Positions 30,401 through 37,312 of a DNA stretch of 38,911 nt are shown here, piece after piece. The position numbers and the translations under genes were made by a program. The DNA is from Candidatus Saccharimonadota bacterium (GTDB lineage: Bacteria; Patescibacteriota; Saccharimonadia; Saccharimonadales; Saccharimonadaceae), in assembly GCA_030529095.1 (NCBI GenBank), contig JAUMXN010000006.1, forward strand, positions 1 to 38,911, read 5' to 3'. Position 1 is the stretch's first letter, and the number at the start of each line of letters is the position of its first letter. The notes beneath the pieces are model-generated. The model did no database searches. It was not told the DNA's origin and worked only from the letters and a program-made list of their open reading frames with translations.

Positions 30401-31054
30401 ATGGGCGATGTAAAAATAGTTTTTATCGGGAAAACGAACTCAGGAAAAACGACGTTCACGAAGCTCTTGACGGACGCAGAAGCACACGCTAGTTTCTTTG
30501 ATAATTTAAATGTCGATATTGGAAGGTTTGCTATCACGATGACGGAGTATGACCTTCCGTTTGATTATTATGCGCCAGGTAAAACAGTCGTATTCAGAGG
30601 AAAAAGCCTCGAAGAGCGCAGTACGGAGAAAATTCTGGAAGACGTCTCACTGATGCTCCAGGCCGGTGTGGTGCACCTGAATACTACGGCTAGAGATCTA
30701 GGCCTATACAGAACCGAGCTGGTGTTTAACGAGAGAGTTATCTACGTCTGCGATACTGGAGATAAGGAATTAGACCAAAAGCTCAAGGAGCTGCTCGAGC
30801 AATATTATTGCAAATATGCCGAGGTTCCGTATGCTGTATTTGCGTATGACGACGTGGTGGACCGCACAGCAGAACCCATTAGGACTGTTCCTCATGCAAA
30901 AAAGATGGTCGATGCGAAATACAAAATCTACTACGACTGTATCGCTAAAGGCATTGAACGAGCAGGGTATTTAATGCTCACGAAAAATGAACTTTTCGGC
31001 TCGCTTTTGCTCGCTGCGGTTGATTTGATGGTGGCAGAGCCACCAAAAACCTAA
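30401..31054 (+). CDS. Cassette D: unknown P-loop protein, paralogue of cassette C
   Basis: This protein has 217 residues. The N-terminus VKIVFIGKTNSGKTTFTKLL has a Walker A motif (GKTNSGKT) directly after the first beta strand, as in small GTPase-like or kinase-like P-loop proteins. No clear switch or NKxD motif follows, so nucleotide hydrolysis is uncertain. Residues 95-160 and the C-terminus align with cassette C. No signal peptide is present. GGGGGA lies about 6 nt before the ATG at 30401. The 30353 frame starts in the leader and is rejected. The stop TAA lies in AAAAACCTAAC, complementary to the leader loop. Function unknown. Confidence 0.7.
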   Translation: MGDVKIVFIGKTNSGKTTFTKLLTDAEAHASFFDNLNVDIGRFAITMTEYDLPFDYYAPGKTVVFRGKSLEERSTEKILEDVSLMLQAGVVHLNTTARDLGLYRTELVFNERVIYVCDTGDKELDQKLKELLEQYYCKYAEVPYAVFAYDDVVDRTAEPIRTVPHAKKMVDAKYKIYYDCIAKGIERAGYLMLTKNELFGSLLLAAVDLMVAEPPKT

Positions 31055-31062
31055 CTCGATTA

Positions 31063-31088
31063 GGCTTCCCTTTACGGGGGGCCTTTTT
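31063..31088 (+). terminator. Terminator of cassette D
   Basis: GGCTTCCC / GGGGGGCC forms an 8-bp stem with two T-G pairs, followed by TTTTT. Confidence 0.85.
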
Positions 31089-31093
31089 GATGG

Positions 31094-31105
31094 TATGATA
31101 TAAAA
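31094..31105 (+). promoter_or_regulatory. -10 box of dus, predicted leaderless
   Basis: TGG-TATGAT (31091-31099) ends 6 nt before the ATG. It overlaps the tail of the cassette D terminator region. Confidence 0.5.
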
Positions 31106-32056
31106 ATGAATATTTGGCAAGAGCTACCACGTCCGTTTCTGATTTTGGCGCCGATGGAGGGCGTCACTGATTTGGCGTTCCGCCAGGTCATCGCCAAGGC
31201 CGGCCGCCCAGATCTTTTTTATACCGAATTTACGAATGTTTCTAGCTACGCCTCCGAAAAAGGTCGCCACAATGCGCTGGAGCGCCTAGAGATTGCCGAT
31301 TTTGACAAGCCAATCATCGCCCAAATTTGGGGCAAAAACCCGGATCATTTTTCGGAACTTTCTGGTGCTTTGGAATCACTTGGCTTTGCCGGCGTGGATC
31401 TCAACTTTGGCTGCCCAGATAAGCATGTCAACAAGGCTGGTGGTGGTGCCGCGATGATAAAAACTCCGGAGCTTGCCGTAGATTGCTATCGCAAAGTCAA
31501 GGCTGCGACTTCGCTTCCGGTCTCGATTAAGACTCGCCTCGGATTTTCTTTTGTCGACGAATATAAGACTTGGCCCCCAACCCTACTCGCCGAGCATCCG
31601 GCCGCCCTTACTGTGCACCTGCGCACCCGCAAGGAAATGTCCAAAGTCGACGCTCACTATGAGCTGATCCCAGAGATTTTAAAGATGCGCGCCGAGATTT
31701 CGCCAGAGACCAAGTTGATTATTAATGGCGATATTAAGGACCGCACGGCTGCTTTGGAGCTGCACGCTAAATACCCGGAAATCGATGGTTTTATGATTGG
31801 CCGCGGCGTTTTTACGAACCCGTATTGTTTTACGGACCATACCGCCACTCGCGAGGAGCTAATGGAGCTTTTGAACTTGCACCTAGATTTGTATGAGGAG
31901 CAAATGGCTCTGCACGGCTTGCCGTACGAGCCACTCAAACACTATTACAAGATTTATATTAATAATTTCCCGGGTGCCTCGGACCTCCGCGCGCGCTTGA
32001 TGGAAACTCACTCCGTGGCCGAAGCTAGGGAAGTGCTAAGCCAGACTCTGCTATAA
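31106..32056 (+). CDS. dus: tRNA-dihydrouridine synthase
   Basis: This 316-residue FMN enzyme reduces uridine to dihydrouridine in tRNA. The (beta/alpha)8 barrel starts with LAPMEGVTDLAFR, and the catalytic cysteine is Cys103 in NFGCPDKHVNKAGGGAAM. FMN-binding segments SIKTRLGF and INGDI, with DGFMIGRG further on, are present, and a helical C-terminal domain completes the protein. Length is typical. The subfamily (DusA/B/C) is not clear. The TAA stop is part of the -10 box of the next gene. Confidence 0.9.
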   Translation: MNIWQELPRPFLILAPMEGVTDLAFRQVIAKAGRPDLFYTEFTNVSSYASEKGRHNALERLEIADFDKPIIAQIWGKNPDHFSELSGALESLGFAGVDLNFGCPDKHVNKAGGGAAMIKTPELAVDCYRKVKAATSLPVSIKTRLGFSFVDEYKTWPPTLLAEHPAALTVHLRTRKEMSKVDAHYELIPEILKMRAEISPETKLIINGDIKDRTAALELHAKYPEIDGFMIGRGVFTNPYCFTDHTATREELMELLNLHLDLYEEQMALHGLPYEPLKHYYKIYINNFPGASDLRARLMETHSVAEAREVLSQTLL

Positions 32057-32063
32057 TAACCTT
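32052..32063 (+). promoter_or_regulatory. -10 box of the AlkD-like gene overlapping the dus stop codon
   Basis: TGC-TATAAT (32049-32057) contains the dus stop TAA and ends 6 nt before the ATG, with no ribosome binding site. Confidence 0.6.
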
Positions 32064-32759
32064 ATGAACCAGATCAAAACCCACCAGGAGCTGTGCGAGA
32101 AGCTGGCTTTTTATGCGGACGACGAGTACCGGGATTTTGTGATGAAAATCTGCCCGAGCGAGCGGCCGTTTCTGGGGGTGCGGGTGCCGCAAATTCGTGA
32201 GATTGCCGGCCAAGTGGCACCGGAATGCATCGAGAAAATCATAAAACAAGAGCCAATCGGCTACGAAGAAACCCTGACGCGGGCCTTTTTGATCGCGCGC
32301 CTGCCGTACGAAAAGATGCTGGATTATTTCAACTCCCAGGTCGATTACATAGACGACTGGAGCACTTGCGACACTTTTTGCTCGGCCGTGGGGAAGATGA
32401 TCAAAAAGCGCCGCACGGATTTTTACGAAAAGAAGATGGAAAATCTGCTCAGCGACGAACGTGAGTTTGCTGCACGAGTTGGGCTGGTGATTTTAAAATG
32501 TTGCTACATGGACCCGGACTGGCTGCAGGTGACCTACGACTGGACGGAGCGCCTGGCCGCGCGCGATGAATATTATGTAAAAATGGCGCTGGCTTGGCTG
32601 GTTTGCGAATGCTTTATCAAGTTCCCGGAGCCAACGCTCGGGTATCTTCGCGCGTCGCATCTACCGAAATGGACGTTCAATAAGGCCATTTCCAAGATTT
32701 GCGATTCGTACCGCGTGGAGCCAGAAATAAAAGATTTATTAAGAAAAATGAGGAGGTAA
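32064..32759 (+). CDS. AlkD-like DNA alkylation repair protein
   Basis: This 231-residue all-helical HEAT-like repeat protein belongs to the DNA alkylation repair family. Family features visible are FLGVRVPQIREIA, YEETLTRAFLIA, DDWSTCDTF and ARVGLVILKCCYM. AlkD-type glycosylases remove N3- and N7-alkylated bases without flipping them. The family also has members of other or unknown substrates, so activity on alkylated DNA is probable, not certain. It is followed after 2 nt by the hydrolase gene, whose AGGAGGT ribosome binding site is made from the last codons here. Confidence 0.8.
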   Translation: MNQIKTHQELCEKLAFYADDEYRDFVMKICPSERPFLGVRVPQIREIAGQVAPECIEKIIKQEPIGYEETLTRAFLIARLPYEKMLDYFNSQVDYIDDWSTCDTFCSAVGKMIKKRRTDFYEKKMENLLSDEREFAARVGLVILKCCYMDPDWLQVTYDWTERLAARDEYYVKMALAWLVCECFIKFPEPTLGYLRASHLPKWTFNKAISKICDSYRVEPEIKDLLRKMRR

Positions 32760-32761
32760 AA

Positions 32762-33325
32762 ATGAAAATCGAATATTTAGGACATGCGTGTTTTAAAATC
32801 GACGACGCGCTCGTAATCGACCCGTACAAGGACGGTAGCGTGCCGGGCCTCGCGCCGCTTCGCACTTCGGCCGCCAAGGTGATTTGCTCGCATGGCCACG
32901 CGGACCATAGCGGGATAGAGTGCGTAGAGACTGATCCGGCTTTGAACTGTGATTTAAAGATTGAAGAAATTGCCAGCTGGCACGACGACCAGCAGGGTGC
33001 GCTCCGCGGCCCAAACACGATTTTTGTGATTACGTCCGCGGACGGTTCCGAGAAATTGGTCCACCTCGGCGACCTCGGCCATTTCCCGAACGACGAACAG
33101 CTCGCCGCCCTCTCCGGCGCGGATTCTTTACTAATCCCGGTAGGCGGGTTTTACACGATCGACGCCGCCACGGCTGTCGAAATTTGCTTGGCCGCTAATC
33201 CAAAAACCATCATCCCGATGCATTACCGCACTGCTACCTCTGGCTATCCACAAATCGATACGGTGGACGAGTTTATCAAACTGTGCGAAGAAAAAGGACT
33301 TAGTGACAAAGCCAAACTAATGTAG
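32762..33325 (+). CDS. Metallo-beta-lactamase-fold hydrolase (UPF0173-like)
   Basis: This 187-residue protein has the metal-binding motif SHGHADHS (43-50), with later ligands in HLGDLGHF and PMHYRT, as in the UPF0173/UlaG-like branch of the metallo-beta-lactamase fold. The natural substrate of that branch is generally unknown, and phosphodiester or lactone hydrolysis is the usual guess. AGGAGGT lies 4 nt before the ATG. The longer frame from 32699 would overlap the AlkD-like gene for more than 60 nt and is rejected. It forms an operon with that gene. Confidence 0.85.
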   Translation: MKIEYLGHACFKIDDALVIDPYKDGSVPGLAPLRTSAAKVICSHGHADHSGIECVETDPALNCDLKIEEIASWHDDQQGALRGPNTIFVITSADGSEKLVHLGDLGHFPNDEQLAALSGADSLLIPVGGFYTIDAATAVEICLAANPKTIIPMHYRTATSGYPQIDTVDEFIKLCEEKGLSDKAKLM

Positions 33326-33352
33326 GGCTCCTAAACACGAACGAAAGCGTGC

Positions 33353-33365
33353 TATAATCAACCTT
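33353..33365 (+). promoter_or_regulatory. -10 box of prfB, predicted leaderless
   Basis: TGC-TATAAT (33350-33358) ends 7 nt before the ATG. There is no Shine-Dalgarno sequence. Confidence 0.6.
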
Positions 33366-34436
33366 ATGCAAGAGCTCGAAAAACGCCTAGACATTCTTAG
33401 CCAAAATCTCGCCGCCGCGTGGGATAAACTTGGCATCGATGCTAAAATTTCCGAGATCGAAAAACTCGAGGCTGAGGTGGCTGAGCCGGAAATTTGGCAA
33501 AATCCCGCCAATGCTACCGCCAAAAACCAAGAGCTCGCCAAACTTAACGACGAAATCGGCCCCTGGAGACTACTCAAAACTCAAACCTCAGACATTAAAG
33601 AGCTGCTAACCCTAGAAGATGTCAGCCTAGCCGACGAAATCGAAGCCCAGGTTGTAGCCCTCGAAACCGAATACGATAATCTCAAAAAATCCCTCCGTTT
33701 TAACGGCGCCTACGATGACAAAGATGCGATTCTGCGCATTACCGCCGGCGTCGGTGGTACCGAGGCAATGGACTGGTCCGGCATGCTCGAACGCATGTAT
33801 TTGAGATTTTGCGAGAAAAACGGTTTCAAAGCCACGCTCGTGGAGCGCACCGCCGGGGAAGAGGCTGGGATTAAGACCGCCGTTTACGAAATTTCCGGCC
33901 CGCACGCCTACGGTACGCTCAAATCTGAGCACGGCGTTCATCGCTTAGTGCGTCTTTCGCCATTTAATGCTAACAACTTGCGCCAAACTTCATTCTCCCT
34001 CGTTGAGATTCTCCCAGTTATCAAAGCCGACACCGACGTTCAGATTGATGAAAAAGACCTCCGTATCGACGTCTACCACTCTGGCGGCCACGGTGGCCAA
34101 TCTGTCAATACGACCAATTCCGCCGTCCGCATCACCCACCTCCCGACCAATACCGTCGTTGCCATCCAAAACGAACGTTCTCAACTCCAAAACAAAGAAA
34201 AAGCTATGGAGATTCTCAGGGGTAAGCTCGTCCAGATGCAGCTTGAACAGCACGCCGAATCCATCGATAAACTCCGTGCCGGCGAGTCCGCCAAATGGGG
34301 CCAGCAGATCCGCAATTACGTCCTCCAGCCGTATCGCTTGGTCAAAGATACGCGCACCGAGCACGAAGAGACCGACACTGATGCCGTCCTCGATGGTAAG
34401 CTTGAGGGCTTTATTGACAGTTTCCTAGATTTGTGA
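33366..34436 (+). CDS. prfB: Peptide chain release factor 2
   Basis: This 356-residue release factor has the SPF tripeptide (198-200) that reads UGA/UAA, which marks RF2 rather than RF1 (PxT). The catalytic GGQ is at 243-245 within SGGHGGQSVNTTNSAVRI. The frame is continuous from the ATG. The programmed +1 frameshift common in prfB near codon 25 is absent. The gene ends in TGA, a codon that RF2 itself reads. The 3' end contains the -35 box of the next operon, and the stop TGA forms part of its extended -10 element. Confidence 0.95.
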   Translation: MQELEKRLDILSQNLAAAWDKLGIDAKISEIEKLEAEVAEPEIWQNPANATAKNQELAKLNDEIGPWRLLKTQTSDIKELLTLEDVSLADEIEAQVVALETEYDNLKKSLRFNGAYDDKDAILRITAGVGGTEAMDWSGMLERMYLRFCEKNGFKATLVERTAGEEAGIKTAVYEISGPHAYGTLKSEHGVHRLVRLSPFNANNLRQTSFSLVEILPVIKADTDVQIDEKDLRIDVYHSGGHGGQSVNTTNSAVRITHLPTNTVVAIQNERSQLQNKEKAMEILRGKLVQMQLEQHAESIDKLRAGESAKWGQQIRNYVLQPYRLVKDTRTEHEETDTDAVLDGKLEGFIDSFLDL

Positions 34437-34442
34437 TATAAT
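34414..34442 (+). promoter_or_regulatory. Fully consensus sigma-70 promoter inside the end of prfB
   Basis: TTGACA (34414-34419), a 17-bp spacer and TATAAT (34437-34442), with TGA directly before the -10 box, match the bacterial consensus at all 12 positions plus the extended TG. It drives the three small genes that follow. Confidence 0.85.
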
Positions 34443-34493
34443 TAAAAGAGGTTCTAATCACTTACATCAAGAATTTGAAAGGGGGAATGAAGC

Positions 34494-34823
34494 ATGATGG
34501 AACCGGACATTTATATTATTTCTGTACCAGACAAAAAACTCTTTCCGGGGGTCTATATATATAAGGACCTGCCGGAAATATATCACTCTCTCGAGGAAGC
34601 GAAAGCTGCCGCGAGGGAGGTCATGGCGTTTGGTGATGTGCCTTACTATATCAACGTCTTTAAGTGGGATGGTAGATATAAGTGCTATGATCAGATCAAG
34701 ATCTATTATTCCTGCGAAGGAATTTGCGCCGGTTGTGGCAAGGGTCTGTATAGTACTAAAGAGAACTATTCCGTTGAAGATGATGATGATGCGATCGTGG
34801 TGCGAGAGGTGGTGATGGTCTAA
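34494..34823 (+). CDS. Small protein of unknown function, first of a three-gene operon
   Basis: This 109-residue protein is not recognised. It opens with a beta strand (DIYIISVPD), has a helical segment (LEEAKAAAREVM) and a CEGICAGCGKG cysteine motif (three cysteines, about 80-87) that could bind zinc. It ends in an acidic stretch (VEDDDDA) and a strand. The layout resembles a small alpha/beta sandwich similar in style to the next gene product. GGGGG lies 8 nt before the ATG. A second ATG follows immediately. The next gene begins directly after the stop codon. Confidence 0.65.
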   Translation: MMEPDIYIISVPDKKLFPGVYIYKDLPEIYHSLEEAKAAAREVMAFGDVPYYINVFKWDGRYKCYDQIKIYYSCEGICAGCGKGLYSTKENYSVEDDDDAIVVREVVMV

Positions 34824-35156
34824 ATGAAAAAATACTATCAGGTAACCACCTACTTGGTGATTCCGGCTAAGATTGACACAGAATTCGAGGATGACAAACA
34901 GGCTAAGACCTGGGTCCAGATGTTCTGCGAAAATCCCAAGTATCGGAAGGATGGTTCTATTCCAATAGTCCCGTATACCATAGAAGAAGTCGTAGACTAT
35001 GTGCCGCAACGCCTTTGGGCGTCGCACGACGATCTGCTTCCTGGCGTTAAGGCCGGAAAATGGTATGTCATCAACACTAAAACGGATAATCAGGGTTACG
35101 ATGTTGTGACCTACTCTGAAGATCCGTCTGCCGAAGGTGGTGATGCCGATGACTGA
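34824..35156 (+). CDS. Small protein of unknown function, second gene of the operon
   Basis: This 110-residue protein is unrecognised. It begins KKYYQVTTYLVIPA (beta) followed by a helix (DKQAKTWVQMFCEN), the same strand-helix order as its upstream neighbour, so distant paralogy is possible. The C-terminus is acidic and ends GGDADD. The ATG follows the upstream TAA with no gap, so it is likely translated by reinitiation. The stop overlaps the next start by 8 nt (ATGACTGA). Confidence 0.65.
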   Translation: MKKYYQVTTYLVIPAKIDTEFEDDKQAKTWVQMFCENPKYRKDGSIPIVPYTIEEVVDYVPQRLWASHDDLLPGVKAGKWYVINTKTDNQGYDVVTYSEDPSAEGGDADD

Positions 35157-35466
35157 GGACGTCGTTAAAGATGGGTACCGCGTTAAGATACTCATCGATG
35201 GCAACAATGCCAGAATATTGTTCCAGCCAGCAGAGGGCAAATTGGCTAAAAAGTTTTTAGGCAATGAGCTTTCTACACTCAGGGAATACGAAACCGTGAT
35301 CGCAGATAATCTTAGTAAAATGGACTTAACTCTGTTTTCTCAAGGCGAGATCAAGCTTATAAAAAGCAAGAGAATAGCTGAGTTACCAGAGGAACAGTCC
35401 GAAAAAGAATTCTTGACGATCGCAAAGCGTATTGCCTGGACCGTGGCTGAGCGTCTTGCTCAGTAA
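35149..35466 (+). CDS. Small protein of unknown function, third gene of the operon
   Basis: This 105-residue protein has no recognised motif. A strand-rich first third (YRVKILIDGNNARILFQPA) is followed by charged helices ending in AKRIAWTVAERLAQ. GAAGGTGG lies 8 nt before the ATG at 35149. Two upstream in-frame starts (GTG 35137, ATG 35143) fall within the ribosome binding site and are less likely. The strong terminator at 35490 ends the operon. The trio may form a complex, judging only by tight coupling. Confidence 0.65.
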   Translation: MTEDVVKDGYRVKILIDGNNARILFQPAEGKLAKKFLGNELSTLREYETVIADNLSKMDLTLFSQGEIKLIKSKRIAELPEEQSEKEFLTIAKRIAWTVAERLAQ

Positions 35467-35489
35467 AAGAAATAATGTAAAAACCCTTT

Positions 35490-35515
35490 ACTCCCGCAAT
35501 TTGCGGGAGTTTTTC
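35490..35515 (+). terminator. Intrinsic terminator of the three-gene operon
   Basis: ACTCCCGC-AATTT-GCGGGAGT followed by TTTTTC. It separates this operon from the ribosomal protein operon. Confidence 0.9.
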
Positions 35516-35550
35516 TTGCCAAAAATCCTCAAAAAATCTCTTAAAAACCC

Positions 35551-35670
35551 TTGTAATATCTTGCAATCTATGATAAAATTAAGACGTTATCTAGACGTAG
35601 GAGTAGGTCCAACAGAGGAAACCGCTCGAGAGTCTAGTTTTAATAGTGTTAAAAAATTTAAGGGAAAGGA
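35551..35670 (+). promoter_or_regulatory. Promoter and structured leader of the ribosomal protein operon
   Basis: TTGTAA (35551-35556), 17 bp and TAAAAT (35574-35579) form the promoter. In the leader of about 90 nt, CTAGAC (35591-35596) pairs with GTCTAG (35632-35637), closing a 35-nt loop, and TTTTAAT follows. AGGGAAAGGA is the rplC ribosome binding site. The leader is a candidate for feedback control by a ribosomal protein such as L4, but no known L4-leader class is recognised. Confidence 0.6.
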
Positions 35671-35675
35671 ATAGA

Positions 35676-36296
35676 ATGCAAGTCATTCTCGGCACCAAAA
35701 TTGGTATGACCCAGATCATCGGCAAAGATGGCGTTGTGACCCCTGTTACAATCCTTCAAGCCGGCCCAGCCACAGTGACTCAGATTAAAACCGTCGAAAC
35801 CGATGGTTATAACGCTGTGCAGGTGGGATACGGTCAGGGTAAGAATCTGAGCAAGTCGGTTTCCGGTCACGTCAAAAAGGCTGGAGAAAATATTAACCCT
35901 AAGGTTCTGAAAGAATTCCGCGTCGAAGAAATCCCAGAAGGTTTGAAAGTTGGCGATCAAATTACCGTCGACAGCTTCAACCTCGGCGACAAAGTCGCTG
36001 CTACTGGTATCTCCAAAGGTAAAGGCTTTGCCGGTACCGTCAAACGCTGGAACTTCCAAGAATCACGTAACACCCACGGCTTCAAGGGCGATATTCGTAA
36101 AGTCGGTTCTATCGGCTCGATGTATCCTCAAAAAGTTTTCAAAGGCAAACGCATGCCAGGCCGCATGGGTCACGATCAAGTTACTGTGAAGAACCTCGTT
36201 GTTAGCTTTATCGACAAAGAAAACAACCTCCTTGGTCTTAAGGGCGCAGTCCCAGGTCCAAAGAAAGGAATTATAAGCGTGGAGGGAAGGAACTAA
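35676..36296 (+). CDS. rplC: Ribosomal protein uL3
   Basis: This 206-residue large-subunit protein lies near the peptidyl transferase centre. The N-terminal QVILGTKIGMTQI and the central NTHGFKGDIRKVGSIGS...VFKGKRMPGRMGHDQVTVKN regions are typical. It is the first gene of the operon. The usual first gene, rpsJ (S10), is not upstream. AAGGA lies 6 nt before the ATG, and the longer frame from 35646 lies in the leader. rplD follows after 1 nt. Confidence 0.97.
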   Translation: MQVILGTKIGMTQIIGKDGVVTPVTILQAGPATVTQIKTVETDGYNAVQVGYGQGKNLSKSVSGHVKKAGENINPKVLKEFRVEEIPEGLKVGDQITVDSFNLGDKVAATGISKGKGFAGTVKRWNFQESRNTHGFKGDIRKVGSIGSMYPQKVFKGKRMPGRMGHDQVTVKNLVVSFIDKENNLLGLKGAVPGPKKGIISVEGRN

Positions 36297-36297
36297 T

Positions 36298-36897
36298 ATG
36301 GCTACTTTGAATAAAGATGTTTTCGGCCTATCAGTCGAGAACCATGAACTCGTAAAACTCGCTTATGATGCATATCTTGCTAACTCTCGCAGCTCACACG
36401 CCAAAACTTTGAAGCGTGGCGAAGTCCGCGGTGGTGGTAAGAAACCATGGAAGCAAAAAGGCACCGGTCGTGCACGCTTCGGCAGCACCCGCAACCCTAT
36501 CTGGCGCCATGGTGGTGTAGCCTTCGGCCGCACCGGCGAAGAAAACTTCACCAAGAAACTCACTAAAACCGCCAAGAAAGTCGCTATTCGCCAGGCTCTC
36601 AGCCTTAAGAATAAAGACAAAGCTATCTTGACTCTCGCTGCTGACGTCAAATTCACTGGCAAGACCAAAGATGCAGTCAAAGTTTTGAAAGATATGAAGC
36701 TCGAAGGTAAGAACGTTCTTGCAGTTGCAACCGAGAAGACCCCAGAAATTCTTCGCTCGACCAACAACTTGCCAAACGTTAAACTCGTTCGCGCAACCTA
36801 TCTTAATGTATTTGATATCATGAACGCTGACGCTATCGTCTTCAGCGACGCTAGCATGAAAGCAACCGTTGACTGGCTAATGGGAGAGGAGAAGTAA
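36298..36897 (+). CDS. rplD: Ribosomal protein uL4
   Basis: This 199-residue large-subunit protein lines the exit tunnel. RGEVRGGGKKPWKQKGTGRA, the conserved tunnel loop, and SIRNPxWRHGGV-like SGSTRNPIWRHGG features are present near residues 37-65. In Proteobacteria L4 represses this operon through the leader, and whether that holds here is unknown. GGAAGGA precedes the ATG closely, and rplW follows after 1 nt. Confidence 0.97.
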   Translation: MATLNKDVFGLSVENHELVKLAYDAYLANSRSSHAKTLKRGEVRGGGKKPWKQKGTGRARFGSTRNPIWRHGGVAFGRTGEENFTKKLTKTAKKVAIRQALSLKNKDKAILTLAADVKFTGKTKDAVKVLKDMKLEGKNVLAVATEKTPEILRSTNNLPNVKLVRATYLNVFDIMNADAIVFSDASMKATVDWLMGEEK

Positions 36898-36898
36898 T

Positions 36899-37312
36899 AT
36901 GGCAGACGCAAAAACCAATATCAACCTCCACATCTTGGAGCCACGTGCTACCGAAAAAACTTATCGTGAGCAAACCAAACGCACCTACGTTTTCTCAGTC
37001 AAACGCGACATGAGCAAACAAGAAGTTGCTAAGCTTGTCGAAAAAGAATTTAATGTCACTGTTACCGATGTGCGCACTTTGATCCGCGACGGTAAAAAGA
37101 CCAAATTCAGCAAAGGCAAGCACGCTTATCCTGGTACGACCTATCGCCAAGATAAGAAATATGCATACGTTACATTGAAAGAAGGCGACAAAATCAAAGT
37201 ATTTGAAGAGCCTGAAGAAGATAAAAAGGCTGAAAAAGCCGTAAAGAGCAGCGCAAAGGAAGCCAAAGCCAAAGCTAAGGCGGACAAGAAAGCAGCTAAG
37301 GAGAATAAGTAA
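36899..37312 (+). CDS. rplW: Ribosomal protein uL23 with Lys/Ala-rich tail
   Basis: This protein has 137 residues. The core (1-100: PRATEKTYRE...VTDVRTLIRDGK...KYAYVTLKEGDKI) is a normal L23 at the tunnel exit, where trigger factor and SRP dock. Residues about 103-137 are a Lys/Ala/Glu-rich extension absent from most bacterial L23. The stop overlaps the rplB start by one base (TAATG). Confidence 0.95.
   Translation: MADAKTNINLHILEPRATEKTYREQTKRTYVFSVKRDMSKQEVAKLVEKEFNVTVTDVRTLIRDGKKTKFSKGKHAYPGTTYRQDKKYAYVTLKEGDKIKVFEEPEEDKKAEKAVKSSAKEAKAKAKADKKAAKENK

Noticed and set aside
33366-33480. Programmed +1 frameshift in prfB
   Set aside because: The frame is open from the ATG with no internal TGA after a slippery CTT codon, so no frameshift is needed.
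34434-34436. Reassignment of UGA to glycine, as in some CPR phyla
   Set aside because: TGA ends prfB, the cysteine-rich gene and others at the expected family lengths, and none occurs inside core genes.
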